Below, one piece after another: positions 44,190 through 54,069 of a stretch of 64,000 nucleotides of DNA (position 1 is its first letter; each line of letters begins with the position of its first letter). The notes below the pieces were generated by a model, which did no database searches, was not told the origin of the DNA, and saw only the letters and a program-made list of their open reading frames with translations. This stretch comes from Toxorhynchites rutilus septentrionalis (taxonomy: Eukaryota > Arthropoda > Insecta > Diptera > Culicidae), in assembly GCF_029784135.1 (NCBI RefSeq), contig NC_073746.1, positions 261,059,598 through 261,123,597 on the forward strand, in the 5' to 3' direction. The translations under genes were made by a program, and so were the position numbers.

Positions 44190-45070
44190 TGTTTTTCTCA
44201 GTTGCTGATTTTGGAACATTTGGAACTATTCACCCAGTCCATGCCAAATCGATTTAGTGGTTCTCAGATTTTCGTGAAAAGTGGTAGATTTGTTCTTTAT
44301 CGCAAAATATTAGGCCCGTATTTTTTTTTTTTTTATTTGGGTGCTTATTTCCATTTTAGGGTGGTCCGATAAATCAACCTTTTTCGCTTTTTTCCAAAAA
44401 TGACTTTTTTCAAAAATTCACAACTTTTGAACTGCTCAACCGATTCAAACGATCAAAATATCATTTTGAAGCCTATTAGCTAGTCTTTCTTGCAAATATA
44501 TTACGCTTGCGAAAATATAGGATTTTGATTATGTAGTTACTGATTGTACTTGTTATTTGAGTTTGAGTTATGATTTCTCAAAGTTAACCGATGGTTCGAA
44601 AAATTAATTTTTCCCTTTTTTTCCACCACAAAAATTATAACATTTGAACTACTGGACCGATACAGATGATTGATATATCAAGTGGAAAGTCTTCTGAAAA
44701 AATATTATACTTGCAAAAAAAAAAGAATTTTGTTTTCGTAATTATTGGTTGTATATGTTTTTTATAGATTACTCGGTTAAAGACAGAGAGCATTGTAATA
44801 TTTTATATTTTTTATTGAAAGCTGAAGTTTTTTTACAAAACATATCCGAAAATCAGAGAGGTGTTTTCTTTCGTTTTTGAGTTATGATTTTGCAAAGTTA
44901 ACCGATGATCCGAAATTTTTTTTCACCTTTTATCAAAAACAAAATCTAAAATTCATAACTATTGCACTGCGGGACCTATTTAGATGAACAATATATTAAA
45001 TTGAAGCCAATGAGCTATTCTTCTTAAAAAAAATGTTTCCTAATATAATCTAATCGCATAGAAATTCTAA
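44190..45070. repeat. Dispersed repeat with CTATTGAACCGATTCAGATG-type units
   Basis: After TTTTAGGGTGGTCCGATAAA, three diverged units share an 'AACTTTTGAACTGCTCAACCG ... GATCAAAATATCA' pattern near 44420, 44640 and 44950. Similar sequence with the inverted end (GGTCACCCTAACG) lies at 61930-62100, so this is a transposable-element family of unclear class. Confidence 0.5.
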
Positions 45071-45287
45071 ACGAAGACAGAAAACATGTTAAATTTGAAA
45101 AATTATAACTCAAAAACGGACGGAACATCTCTCTTATATTTATGGATATGTCATGTGAAAAAAAACTCAGCTTTCAAGAAAACATATAAAAAAAATATTG
45201 CGCCCTCTATCTTTAACCGAGTAAATTTAAAAAAAACAAATACAATCGGTAATTACGAAAACAAAACAATATTTATTAAAAGAAGAT

Positions 45288-45319
45288 TAGCTCATTGTTA
45301 TATCGCCAACAATGAGCTA
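45288..45319. repeat. Perfect 12-bp inverted repeat (hairpin)
   Basis: TAGCTCATTGTT and AACAATGAGCTA form a perfect 12-bp stem around ATATCGCC. No associated gene. Confidence 0.65.
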
Positions 45320-45693
45320 TTTGGATCACGTTGAAGAGAAAGTTGATCTCTAAATGCGCGGTTTGCTTTGCGACAGATCAACCTGGATAACATTGCATGT
45401 AGAAAAACTCGAGAAATGGTCTGATAACATCATCAGGGAAGTTTATGTTCCCATTTATCATTTCTATGAATTGGTTTGCTTGAAGTCGAAAAGTGTTTTA
45501 ATTTTTTTTGAATTTGATAAATGGAATTGATCAAGGTGTTTTTTTAAAGTGTTGTTTTAGTTATTTATTTATTTACCCTCAATCAAATGTATGAAGGAAA
45601 AAATGACGAGAAAAGTTCACCTACTAGTTTGATTCTACCACCATGTTTTACTAACCACACTCAAACAACAACAAAATAAAGTAATCTGAGCTA

Positions 45694-46257
45694 CACAGGC
45701 GAACCTTTTTTTTGTGCGGGGGATAGGGACCACATAAAGAAAATCGCATAAAAAAATCGTGCAAAACTTCACCAGTAGCTTTAAAAAACCGTGTTCGGCA
45801 CACATTTTGAAAAAAACTTTTTTTGTGCGGTAGATAGGTACCGCATAAAAAAAGTTTGCCCCCAGTTTTGCCCCAAGAAAATTACTCAAATCCACACCGT
45901 TTCCCGTTCAATTTCCTTTTGTTTCCCTGCTTTGCGATGGGACAGTTTGCCTCTTCGGTTGCGCGTGGCTGTTTTGTGCTGTTAGTTGCATGCCGAAACG
46001 TTATGCTGTTAGATATCATGTCATTCAAAAACTTAGAGCATTTGAAGGGAGGAGGGGTATGATTTCAGAAGTGGATAATTGAGACGCAAATATGCTTTTT
46101 TCGCCCTGAAATGCATATAAACCATCGAAAAAAACTAAATGGACGATAACTTCGTCAAATATGCTTCTTTTCATATACCGCACAAAAAACCCGCACAAAA
46201 AAAAAATCGCACAAAAAAAAATCCGCATAAAAAACCGCACAAAAACAGGTTTTACTG
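45694..46257. mobile_element. pogo-like MITE, copy 1
   Basis: Between TA dinucleotides (45692-45693, 46258-46259) the ends read CACAGGCGAACCTTTTTTTT then GTGCGG, and, inverted, CAGTAAAACCTGTTTTTGTG then CGG. TA duplication and CAG-starting TIRs are typical of pogo/Tigger-type elements. No transposase. Homologous to 61383-61779. Phe/Cys-rich open frames through the GCACAAAAAA runs are artefacts. Confidence 0.75.
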
Positions 46258-47797
46258 TATTCCTGAATTCTGAATGCTTCGATATAACGTCCATTCGATG
46301 CAACGTACAATTTTGAAAGTGAAATGTACGTTATATCGAAGTTTCCCTGTATTGAGAATTTTGTTCTGATGTCAATTATTGGAAACGATGAGTACGAAGC
46401 TGACAACAGCGTTTGGGTTTTATCATACAGTACGAAATCCTTGCCACAGTTAGAAATACAATAACGTTTGTATTATATCCAGTTTCAGAAGAAAAACTGA
46501 GCAGAATCGTCATAACTATTTGTTTTTTGGAAAGATAACTATATTTCATCCCAACCAATTTGTAAATAATTGTATTGTATTGTGATGTTCATTTCTTGAA
46601 TAATAGTATCTTTGAAGATTCATATCCATTTCGGATATACTCCGAAAAGTATATTCCCATAAGAAGTTGAGAACAGAGTCCATGTAAATTATTCTCCAGT
46701 TGCTGGATCCTACAACCATTTCGGTTAATTTATTTTCCCGCGAAAGACGTGGTCAATGGGAAAACAGTATTAGCATTTCATTGCGGCTCTGCATTTTCTT
46801 ACAGAGAGAGAATCGTTGCTTAGTATCCCTGCGAAATAACTCCCCCATGGTGCCATTTGTTATATTTGTTATGTGGGGAATTATAATAAGGATGAATTTT
46901 TTATTTCCTCTACCCAATTTCGAACGTGTGTATTCAGCCCCTTGGAATCCGCTGTGGGTGCGGATATAAAATATGCATGCAAACCCAACCGGCATAAATC
47001 GAGAGTTTGTTGAATTCCTCAGTGCTAGTTACTTAACGAAGCGCTCGGTACGAACCGTTCCTTTTCTGGTTCATGTTATAGAGAAATCTGCAGAAAAACA
47101 TGCCTTGTAAATCCAAACAATTTCTGTGTAAAAATTCCTTGAGAAATCGTTATGCTGCCTCGCGGCATCCAAGTGGTGAACAAACATCAACTTTCATAAA
47201 ACAATGGAATTAGCATTTCAACTACGTATTTCAAACATGGACTACCAACAACAATTTTTTCTCTTATTTCTGCGCACTTTTTCCCGCTGAATGTGAATAA
47301 GAAAAAAAAAATCGAACTTTGCACTTTTTACTTTCATTGACCAGTCATATCACGCCAGGCAGACAGCACCACTAAACTTTCCTCGAAATGGAGGAGTAAA
47401 CCACACGACCCGTGAGAACCACACGTGGAAGCCACAAACTCTATCTCTAGCGAAACACATACAGTCCCCGTCGGATAACTTGCCGAGAGTGCAGGAGAGT
47501 GCAACAATTCAGTTTATGTGTTGTCGAACGAACGAATAAGGAATGCTGACAGAAAAAATCCATTTTATCCAGCTTCTGAAGGATGTCGAAATCGTGGTGA
47601 AGCTTTCGGGTGTTGATTCTGTGAGATTGGAAAACGAAATGAATATGAGCAGGAACTGAACATAAAGATTCAATTCAAAAAAAAAAAAGGACACACGGAA
47701 AATGCTGTCATGTATTTGTTTAAGAGTAGATTGGAAGTTTTTTTAAAAATTTTTTTCTATATTTTTTCATATTAATAATACAAATTAGGGTATACAG
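46258..47797. other. Unassigned, possible MITE terminus at its start
   Basis: At 46270-46350 an ATTCTGAATGCTTCGATATA segment and a CTTCGATATAACGTACATTTC-type inverse form an imperfect inverted pair, ending near TTTCCCTGTA; it may be a short MITE remnant. The rest, including a GC-richer patch at 47350-47500, shows nothing I can name. Confidence 0.35.
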
Positions 47798-49176
47798 CAG
47801 GGTTGTGCTCCCGTGGCCGAGTGGTTAGCGTCATAACTAACATGCCGGGTGTTCGGGTTCGATTCCCGTTCTGGTCGGGGGAATTTTTCGTCAAAGAAAT
47901 TTCCTCCGACTTGCACTGGGATCACGCGTATTCTAGAGCTTGCCACTCAGAATGCATTCAAGGCGTGTTATTTGGCATAGAAATCTCAACTAAGTACTAA
48001 TAAAAATGACGCAAGTAATACTACGTTGAGACGGCGAAGTTCCTCTAGGAACGTTAGTGCCATTGAAGAAGAAGAAGCAGGGTTGCCACAATAAAATCTG
48101 TGTTTTTGGTCTCAGAAAATCTTTTTTGAACTGCGTTTTTTTCTCAGGAAATCTGTATCGAAATCTGTATCAAACCTTTGCGGACGTTCCTTTGCTCTCA
48201 GCCACCACAGCAAAGAAGTATACTAATATTTACATTTATGCAATTATATATCAGTTCACACTTTTTCTAAACGTTTTTTAATGTATTTTTGAACTTATTC
48301 ACGGACCAAAACGATGTCACTGTGAATAATTTATATGCTCAGTATAAACAAAAGTTGTCATCCATGCTTGAGGGAAGGATTAATGGAAAACTCCATGTAT
48401 TGCGGCACTGGGTAGATGTAAAGAACATTGTTCTGTATGTTCAAACAGAAAGATAAAAGGCGAAAGACGCCAGATTAATTATTGTTGTGATACATGTAAA
48501 AAATATCATTCGAAGAAGAATTATAGCAAAAATTTTTAAACATAAACATAAAACATTATTTAGTAAATATTTATCAGAAGTGCACAAAAAAAGCAATCTT
48601 GTCATTTCATAATCTCACAAAGTCATACATCACAGCTTTTTCAAGTTAAAATAATTGCAACCAGTACGACACAAATGTCGAAATTTAATACGACCACAAA
48701 GGGTAAAATTTATAACTTCAATTTTGAAACATAATCTGAGGTTGGGTATGATTGATTGGCATGGTTATTATGAATTTGACGCTGTTGATGGTATCCACGT
48801 AAAAGTTCGCATTCACTATGCTTTAGTAGGAAAAAGATAAACAGTGTTATTTGTTTATTGTAAAGCTATCAGATGGCGCAGACTTTTGCATATTTTCGCC
48901 TTAGATTGAACATGAGAAAGCAGTACTACACGCTACCTATGAATGCCTAAATGACTCTCATTCAGACTGATTCGAATGTTATATGAATAAAATTGGTGAG
49001 TTGGGAAAAAATATTAATGGATAAAGCCATAATTAATATTGGATCGTTATTTGCAAAAATCTGTAAATCTGTATGAAAACCCAAAAAATATGCAATCTGT
49101 ATCTGCAAATTCTTGGTTTCAAAAAGTTTGAAAAATCTGTATAAATACAGATTATTCTATAGATATGGTAACCCTG
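47798..49176. mobile_element. Nonautonomous hAT-type element carrying a SINE
   Basis: The 8-bp duplication GTATACAG (47790-47797 and 49177-49184) flanks termini CAGGGTTGCCA (left, after removing the SINE) and TGGTAACCCTG (right). An 8-bp duplication with CAGGG termini is the hAT signature. About 1.1 kb of its own sequence contains repeated AATCTGTAT motifs but no transposase. Confidence 0.8.
47806..48075 (+). mobile_element. tRNA-derived SINE, copy 3, inside the hAT terminus
   Basis: TGCTCCCGTGGCCGAGTGG, the B-box GGTTCGATTCCCG, CACGCGTATTCTAGAGCTTG, GGCGTGTTATTTGGCATAGA and the GAAGAAGAAG tail match the other copies. A 10-bp duplication AGCAGGGTTG at 47796-47805 and 48076-48085 marks the insertion, which fell within the first bases of the hAT TIR. 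Confidence 0.88.
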
Positions 49177-49330
49177 GTATACAGTGACAGCGTCAGTATG
49201 TATTATTGGTACTTACGTATTACCGCCACCAGAGCGTTATCTTCATTATGATTCAATTTTTCGTAATGGAATTTATTGTAAGGCCAATATAATTATATAT
49301 AAAATATAAAATAATATAAAATATTTTGAC

Positions 49331-49395
49331 AGCGGGTCGCCGGCCGACTCGGATTGCGTCACCTCGACGGATCGGGGCCGCCTCGGTTCCTTATT
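49331..49395. other. GC-rich island in AT-rich DNA
   Basis: GCGGGTCGCCGGCCGACTCG and the following CGACGGATCGGGGCCGCC contrast strongly with the AT-rich sequence on both sides. No frame or RNA structure identified. Confidence 0.5.
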
Positions 49396-49519
49396 CTCGT
49401 TAGATGGGAACTTCACCCCCCTCAGAATAAAGCACATTTTCTAGCGCTCCGTTGGCGTTAATACGTAAATAGTGTTGCATTTTTAATTTTCCTCAATCTG
49501 TTTGTGCATATGATAACAT

Positions 49520-49960
49520 TATGCTTTTGTTTTAAATTTTGTGTCATTCTTACTAACCCTGACTGTTCTTTATGTATGTCTACATAATTTTTGGAAGCTA
49601 GAATCCATAGTTTTTGTTCCTGTACTATTTCATAGTTCTGTTTTGTTCAAGTCGTATTCTGAAAACAATCGTTCAATGGTTGCTGAGGAATGCGGCAGAA
49701 TAAAAAAAGTTGGAATAATGTTGCTCAATTTGGCAAAGGCAAAATTATTATCATTTCTTCTTAGTGAAAAGAAGACTTTGTATGACATTAGTTGGATCAA
49801 TATTCGTCATGTTGATAATCAAAACATCATTGAAATTAAATCGTTTGAGAACTTGATCGCAGAGTGCAATGTAAAACTTATCGAATCGGTCTTCAATTCA
49901 GCTACGTAGTTTTCTGAAATTTTACATGCGGACAAATTCTATTGATCAACATTTCATTTT
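49520..49960 (+). repeat. Dispersed repeat, related to 51590-51760 and 53870-54060
   Basis: A 122-codon open frame here has no known domain. Its first half resembles 51590-51730 (GAAAGCTAGAATYC, TTTTTGTTCCTG, GAGRAATGCGGCAGAAT). Its second half resembles 53870-54060 (GTTAGTTGGATCAATTATCG, GCAGAGTGTAATGTAAAACT). Three-fold recurrence in 4.5 kb points to a transposable element or a decayed duplicated coding unit. Confidence 0.5.
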
Positions 49961-49964
49961 GATC

Positions 49965-50340
49965 AACTGTCGCTTATAAATAATCTGGTTATATTGTTCA
50001 CCATGCTTAGAGCATAAGATACCAAGGTTGAATATATTTATTCGAAGTCGAAGGATCATTAAGCCGTCATAAATCGATCTTACTCGGATCCTCTCTACTT
50101 GATCACCATTCAAAATAAATCCAAAATAAATTCGGAGCGGGTCGTAACGTTCCAATATACGTAGATTAAAACACTTTCTAGTGAAATACGCCGCGTGGCT
50201 GACGGATGCAGCATTTTCAACGGTTTCAACTCTAAGAGAGTTTCAATTTCAGAAAACTTACTGTTTCGTGAAGGACTACAGCTAAGATAGGAGTAAATGT
50301 CCTTATACAGCTGCTCGATTCTCTCAGACATGTGTTTATA
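49965..50340. other. Unassigned
   Basis: Overlapping minus-strand open frames at 49946-50331 have no recognisable domain. The base composition is less AT-rich than the surroundings. Confidence 0.3.
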
Positions 50341-50346
50341 TTCATA

Positions 50347-51235
50347 CTAGCTGACCCGGCAAACTTCATGCCGCCCAAAATTTGTTTTTTGTTATCAATA
50401 CCTCCAAACATTCACGTTTTCTTACTAAGCGCAAGTTCATGAATCCAATCACCGAACTGTTCATTGATTGATCTTTTAGTCGACCCCATTGAGTTTACCT
50501 TTTACTTTAAATTTCCTAGTACTTCTACCAAAACTCATCTTTATAATATCAGATTATTTTCAGACACAATTCTCGTTCAAGATTTTTCAACCACTTACAA
50601 ATAACATGTTTCTCCGTTACATGGAATAAATGTTTGATACAGAAAATATGATAGAATAAAGACAGACCTCTCCCCTCTTCTTCCCTTAGAGAGGGAGGAG
50701 GAATGTCTATTCACCATAGAAACGTTTCGTATCCCCTAAAAGCTTCACATGAAAAATTTGGCTCCATTTGCTTGAATAGTTTCATTTCATTTGTATGGCA
50801 GCCCCCCTTGAGAGAGGGGAGTGGAGTGTCGAACCACCATAGAATCATTCATAGCACCCTAAAACCTCCATATGTCTAATTTGGTTGCATTTGCTTGATT
50901 AATTCTTGAGTAATGCAGACATTTGTGTTTCATTTGTATGGCAGCCCCCACTTAGAGAGGGGGGGGGGGTGGAGTGTCTAACCACCATACAAACATTTAT
51001 TGTACCCTTAAACCTCCACATGCCAAATTTCGTTTCATTTGGTTCATTAAGTCTCGAGTAATGTAGAAATTTGTGTTTCATTTGTATGACAGCCCCCACT
51101 TAGAGAGGGGGAGGGGTCTCAAACTATCATGAAAATCTTCCCCGGCCCCAAAAACGCCTACATACCAATTTTCATGTCGATCGGTTCAGTAGTTTCCGAG
51201 TCCATAATAATCAGACAGACAGACAGGGCCATACT
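50347..51235 (+). repeat. Repeat family A, third copy
   Basis: CTAGCTGACCCGGCAAACTT start, CCTAGTACTTCTACCAAAAC, GCAAATAACATGTTTCTCCG, tandem units with CATTTGTATGGCAGCCCC, and the 3' end CCAATTTTCATGTCGATCGG followed by CAGACAGACAGACAG. This copy shows the family's apparent full architecture: head, units, then a short GACA-rich tail. Confidence 0.75.
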
Positions 51236-51510
51236 ATGACAGACACATTTTAGTGTGAACAAATATGGGCAGTCTTTCCTTAGATAATCTTCTAATGACT
51301 TCTCGGTACCAGTTATGTTATTAGCTCCGTCCGATGAACATCCAACAAGAATATTCTGCTTGTATGGTATTCCTTCTTTTTTTAAACAGGTAACCACAGT
51401 TTCGAAAAACGTTTCTGAGCCAGTTTCGATAACTTCACTCAAGTCGTAGAAGCAGTCTTTACAATGGAGTGTATCTTCCTTCCAAACGTGCGTGCGATAA
51501 ATGACTTCTT
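51236..51510 (-). pseudogene. hAT-type transposase fragment (truncated by repeat A)
   Basis: On the minus strand a frame opens after a TGA near 51511. It reads RFIEEVIYRTHVWKED, then ETFFETVVTCLKKEGIPY, NILVGCSSDGANNITGTEKS and CPYLFTLKCVCHSMAL. The 'G..SDGANN..G' block with a following 'C.CHS.AL' is characteristic of the catalytic region of hAT-superfamily transposases and their domesticated ZBED/SCAN-domain relatives. It ends abruptly where the GACA-rich end of repeat family A starts, so the C-terminal half is missing. The N-terminal zinc finger is not seen either. Confidence 0.55.
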
Positions 51511-51589
51511 CGATGAAACGTCAGTACACTCTTCTGATATCAGGGTAAATGAATTCCGTTTTAAGCAATAAAAATTAATTATGAGATTT

Positions 51590-51760
51590 TTTCTGCATTG
51601 TTCTTTATTTTCACATAATGTTTGAAAGCTAGAATTCCTCGTATACTTTTTGTTCCTGATCTAGTTCCTAGTTTTGATTCGTTCAAATTGCATACTAACG
51701 GTTACTGAGAAATGCGGCAGAATCAAGCATGTTTTTATTTTTTGTCAAATTGGTACAGGT
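51590..51760 (+). repeat. Second copy of the 49520 repeat (first half)
   Basis: GTTCTTTATTTTCACATAAT, GAAAGCTAGAATTCC, TTTTGTTCCTGATC and GAGAAATGCGGCAGAATCA are colinear with 49560-49700. Confidence 0.55.
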
Positions 51761-51769
51761 AAAATTAAG

Positions 51770-53865
51770 GTATGGGGTAAAATTTTGAGCTTGAGCTTGG
51801 GTAGACTATACAATTCGTAGTTGCTCTCCGTGATTGACCTGAGCCAACCAAATTGCACAAAGAACACACAGAATGACGCTTGGGACTAGCAAATCATTCC
51901 CGTTGTGCAATTTCCTTACAGTCCTTACAGTCAACAGGGGAAGGAATGCTAGTATGATATTCGCCGCCCGAAGGCCAGAAGGGTCGCCTCTATAGCGTGG
52001 TTCCCTAGCGTTTATCATGGATGGGATATTTGTTAGTGGGAAGAGGTAAGAATCAGGATTCACTGCGGTAAGTGATGTGATTATGTAAACGCTAACTATC
52101 GACGGAACGAAGTTCCAATAATCTAATGTGTCACAGCACGCGTCCGGAATTATCTTTAGGTAACTTAGGAGGCAAAACCTCCAACATTAATTGAAGCGGT
52201 TATACATTCTATTATTCTATTGTGTACTTTTTATCGAACTCCAAACGCGACAGCAAAGTTATTTTTGTGAAACCTGAAAAGGTAACCGAGAAAACTTCTC
52301 CAGAACTCACAAGACCAATGATAAATTACGTTTTACATCTCGGTATTCTTTATCCACGTCGGTATTCTTTATCCACATTCGTTTACTCCACGTCGAAGTG
52401 TTATCTTAGGGAAACCTGAGAAGGCAACCGTCGGAACTCTTACGAAACTAATCGGACCCGCGCGTATTTTTGTTCAACTCCAGTCGCAAAGGCAACTGGA
52501 AAAAAAATTATATAATATAACTTATTTTTCGAGATTTCACCGAGCCACAGATTCTCAAGTATTTAAAAAAAACTACACGATTCACATTTTGATTCACGAC
52601 TAACAGTTAACGATTCACGATTTGTAATTTGCGTTAAAAGATAAGCGATGAACCACACTATACGAATTGAGATTTGAAATCGTCCTTCACATATATTAAA
52701 TTTTTAAATTCTAGATAAGTGTTTCACCTAGAGGAATCTACAAATGTTTTGATATAAACAAAATGAAAATTCCGGAAACTAGTAACTAACTATGTATTTG
52801 TGTACGATTTTTTCTCTTTCAATATTATCATTACTGCACACACTGCACAAAAATAAACACAAATGAAAACAAAGGATGTTGGCACGTTATAATGTTACAC
52901 GCGAAGGGAACGGGTGTGGCTTGTGATCACTACATACACTTCACAATCTCGCTCTTGATCACGGCCAGCGCTTTGTCAAATAAGAACTTTTCTATTCCTG
53001 CTGTAAACTTCTTGAAAATAGTTGCAGTTTGTCATTAGATTTCATTTAATAACATTTTCTTGTGCCATCATGGTAAATCTAACGCGAGCAAACTGTGCGA
53101 TATTCGAAAGTGAATGGGAAACATGTTCGACAATGACGTAATGGTGATAATAGCACATCAGAAATCAAATATCACTGCAGCCGCACTTCTGGCAACACTC
53201 ATGATTTTTTCTGCACTACACTAACACATTCACACTTATAGCTTGTTTCGTTGAATAACATAAGCAAACAAAGTATTACTATTCCAATAGAGCATCTCTA
53301 AACTGACGGAGTTTCAACAAAACTATCTGCTACATCACTTCACTTCCACAGCATTGTGTAGTTATTCATAGTCGCGCGTAAAAAAATGCACTCAACGAAG
53401 CAGATGGAGCCAAAACATGTCCGATCATGATCGACAAACATGTAAAATTTGACACTACGCTACTAACACATGCAACGGAGACATTATTTCACCGGAGAAA
53501 TATTTTTTAATTATTCATCATTTTCGGAATTCTTCATAGGAATTCCGGTAAATTTGATTAAACTTAAACTCAAAATCACTGAGGTACAAAGCACATTTTC
53601 TCGAAGGATCCAACCACTTTTCACCACTCAAACGACCAACATAAAGGGACACACAAAGAGAGAGTAACACGCACGTCTGATCGCCACAGATGCTCAAACC
53701 GAACTCATTAAGGTATGGGGTAAAATTTTGTCACAAAAGAAGCATCCTGGCGTTAGTTTACAGTGATGTCAGTAAAACCCAGGTTCTGGATTTCCCTAAA
53801 TACATTATCGATTTTCTGGATTTCGATCACAAACTCTTAAAAAGGGAGAACAATTTACATATGAT
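51770..53865. other. Unassigned
   Basis: No gene recognised. GGTATGGGGTAAAATTTTG occurs at 51770 and again at 53703. A CGGTATTCTTTATCCAC word is tandemly duplicated near 52340-52378. Confidence 0.35.
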
Positions 53866-53869
53866 TCCG

Positions 53870-54065
53870 ATCTACGGCGTTAGTTGGATCAATTATCGCA
53901 ACGTTGATGATTAAAGGAGTATTCAAATTAAAACGTTTTAGAACTTTATTGCAGAGTGTAATGTAAAACTCGATCGAAGTGGTCTTGAAATCAGCTACGG
54001 CGTTGTGTGAAGTTTTACGTACTGACAAATATTCATTGAATAACATTTCGATTAGCAGCACCTAC
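53870..54065 (+). repeat. Third copy of the 49520 repeat (second half)
   Basis: CGTTAGTTGGATCAATTATC, CATTGCAGAG-type TTATTGCAGAGTGTAATG, AAAACTCGATCG and CAGCTACGGCGTTGTG are colinear with 49785-49910. Confidence 0.55.
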
Positions 54066-54069
54066 GTAA

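Noticed and set aside
46025..46406. Phe/Cys-rich minus-strand frames
   Set aside because: Translation of the repeated GCACAAAAAA runs in the pogo-like MITE.
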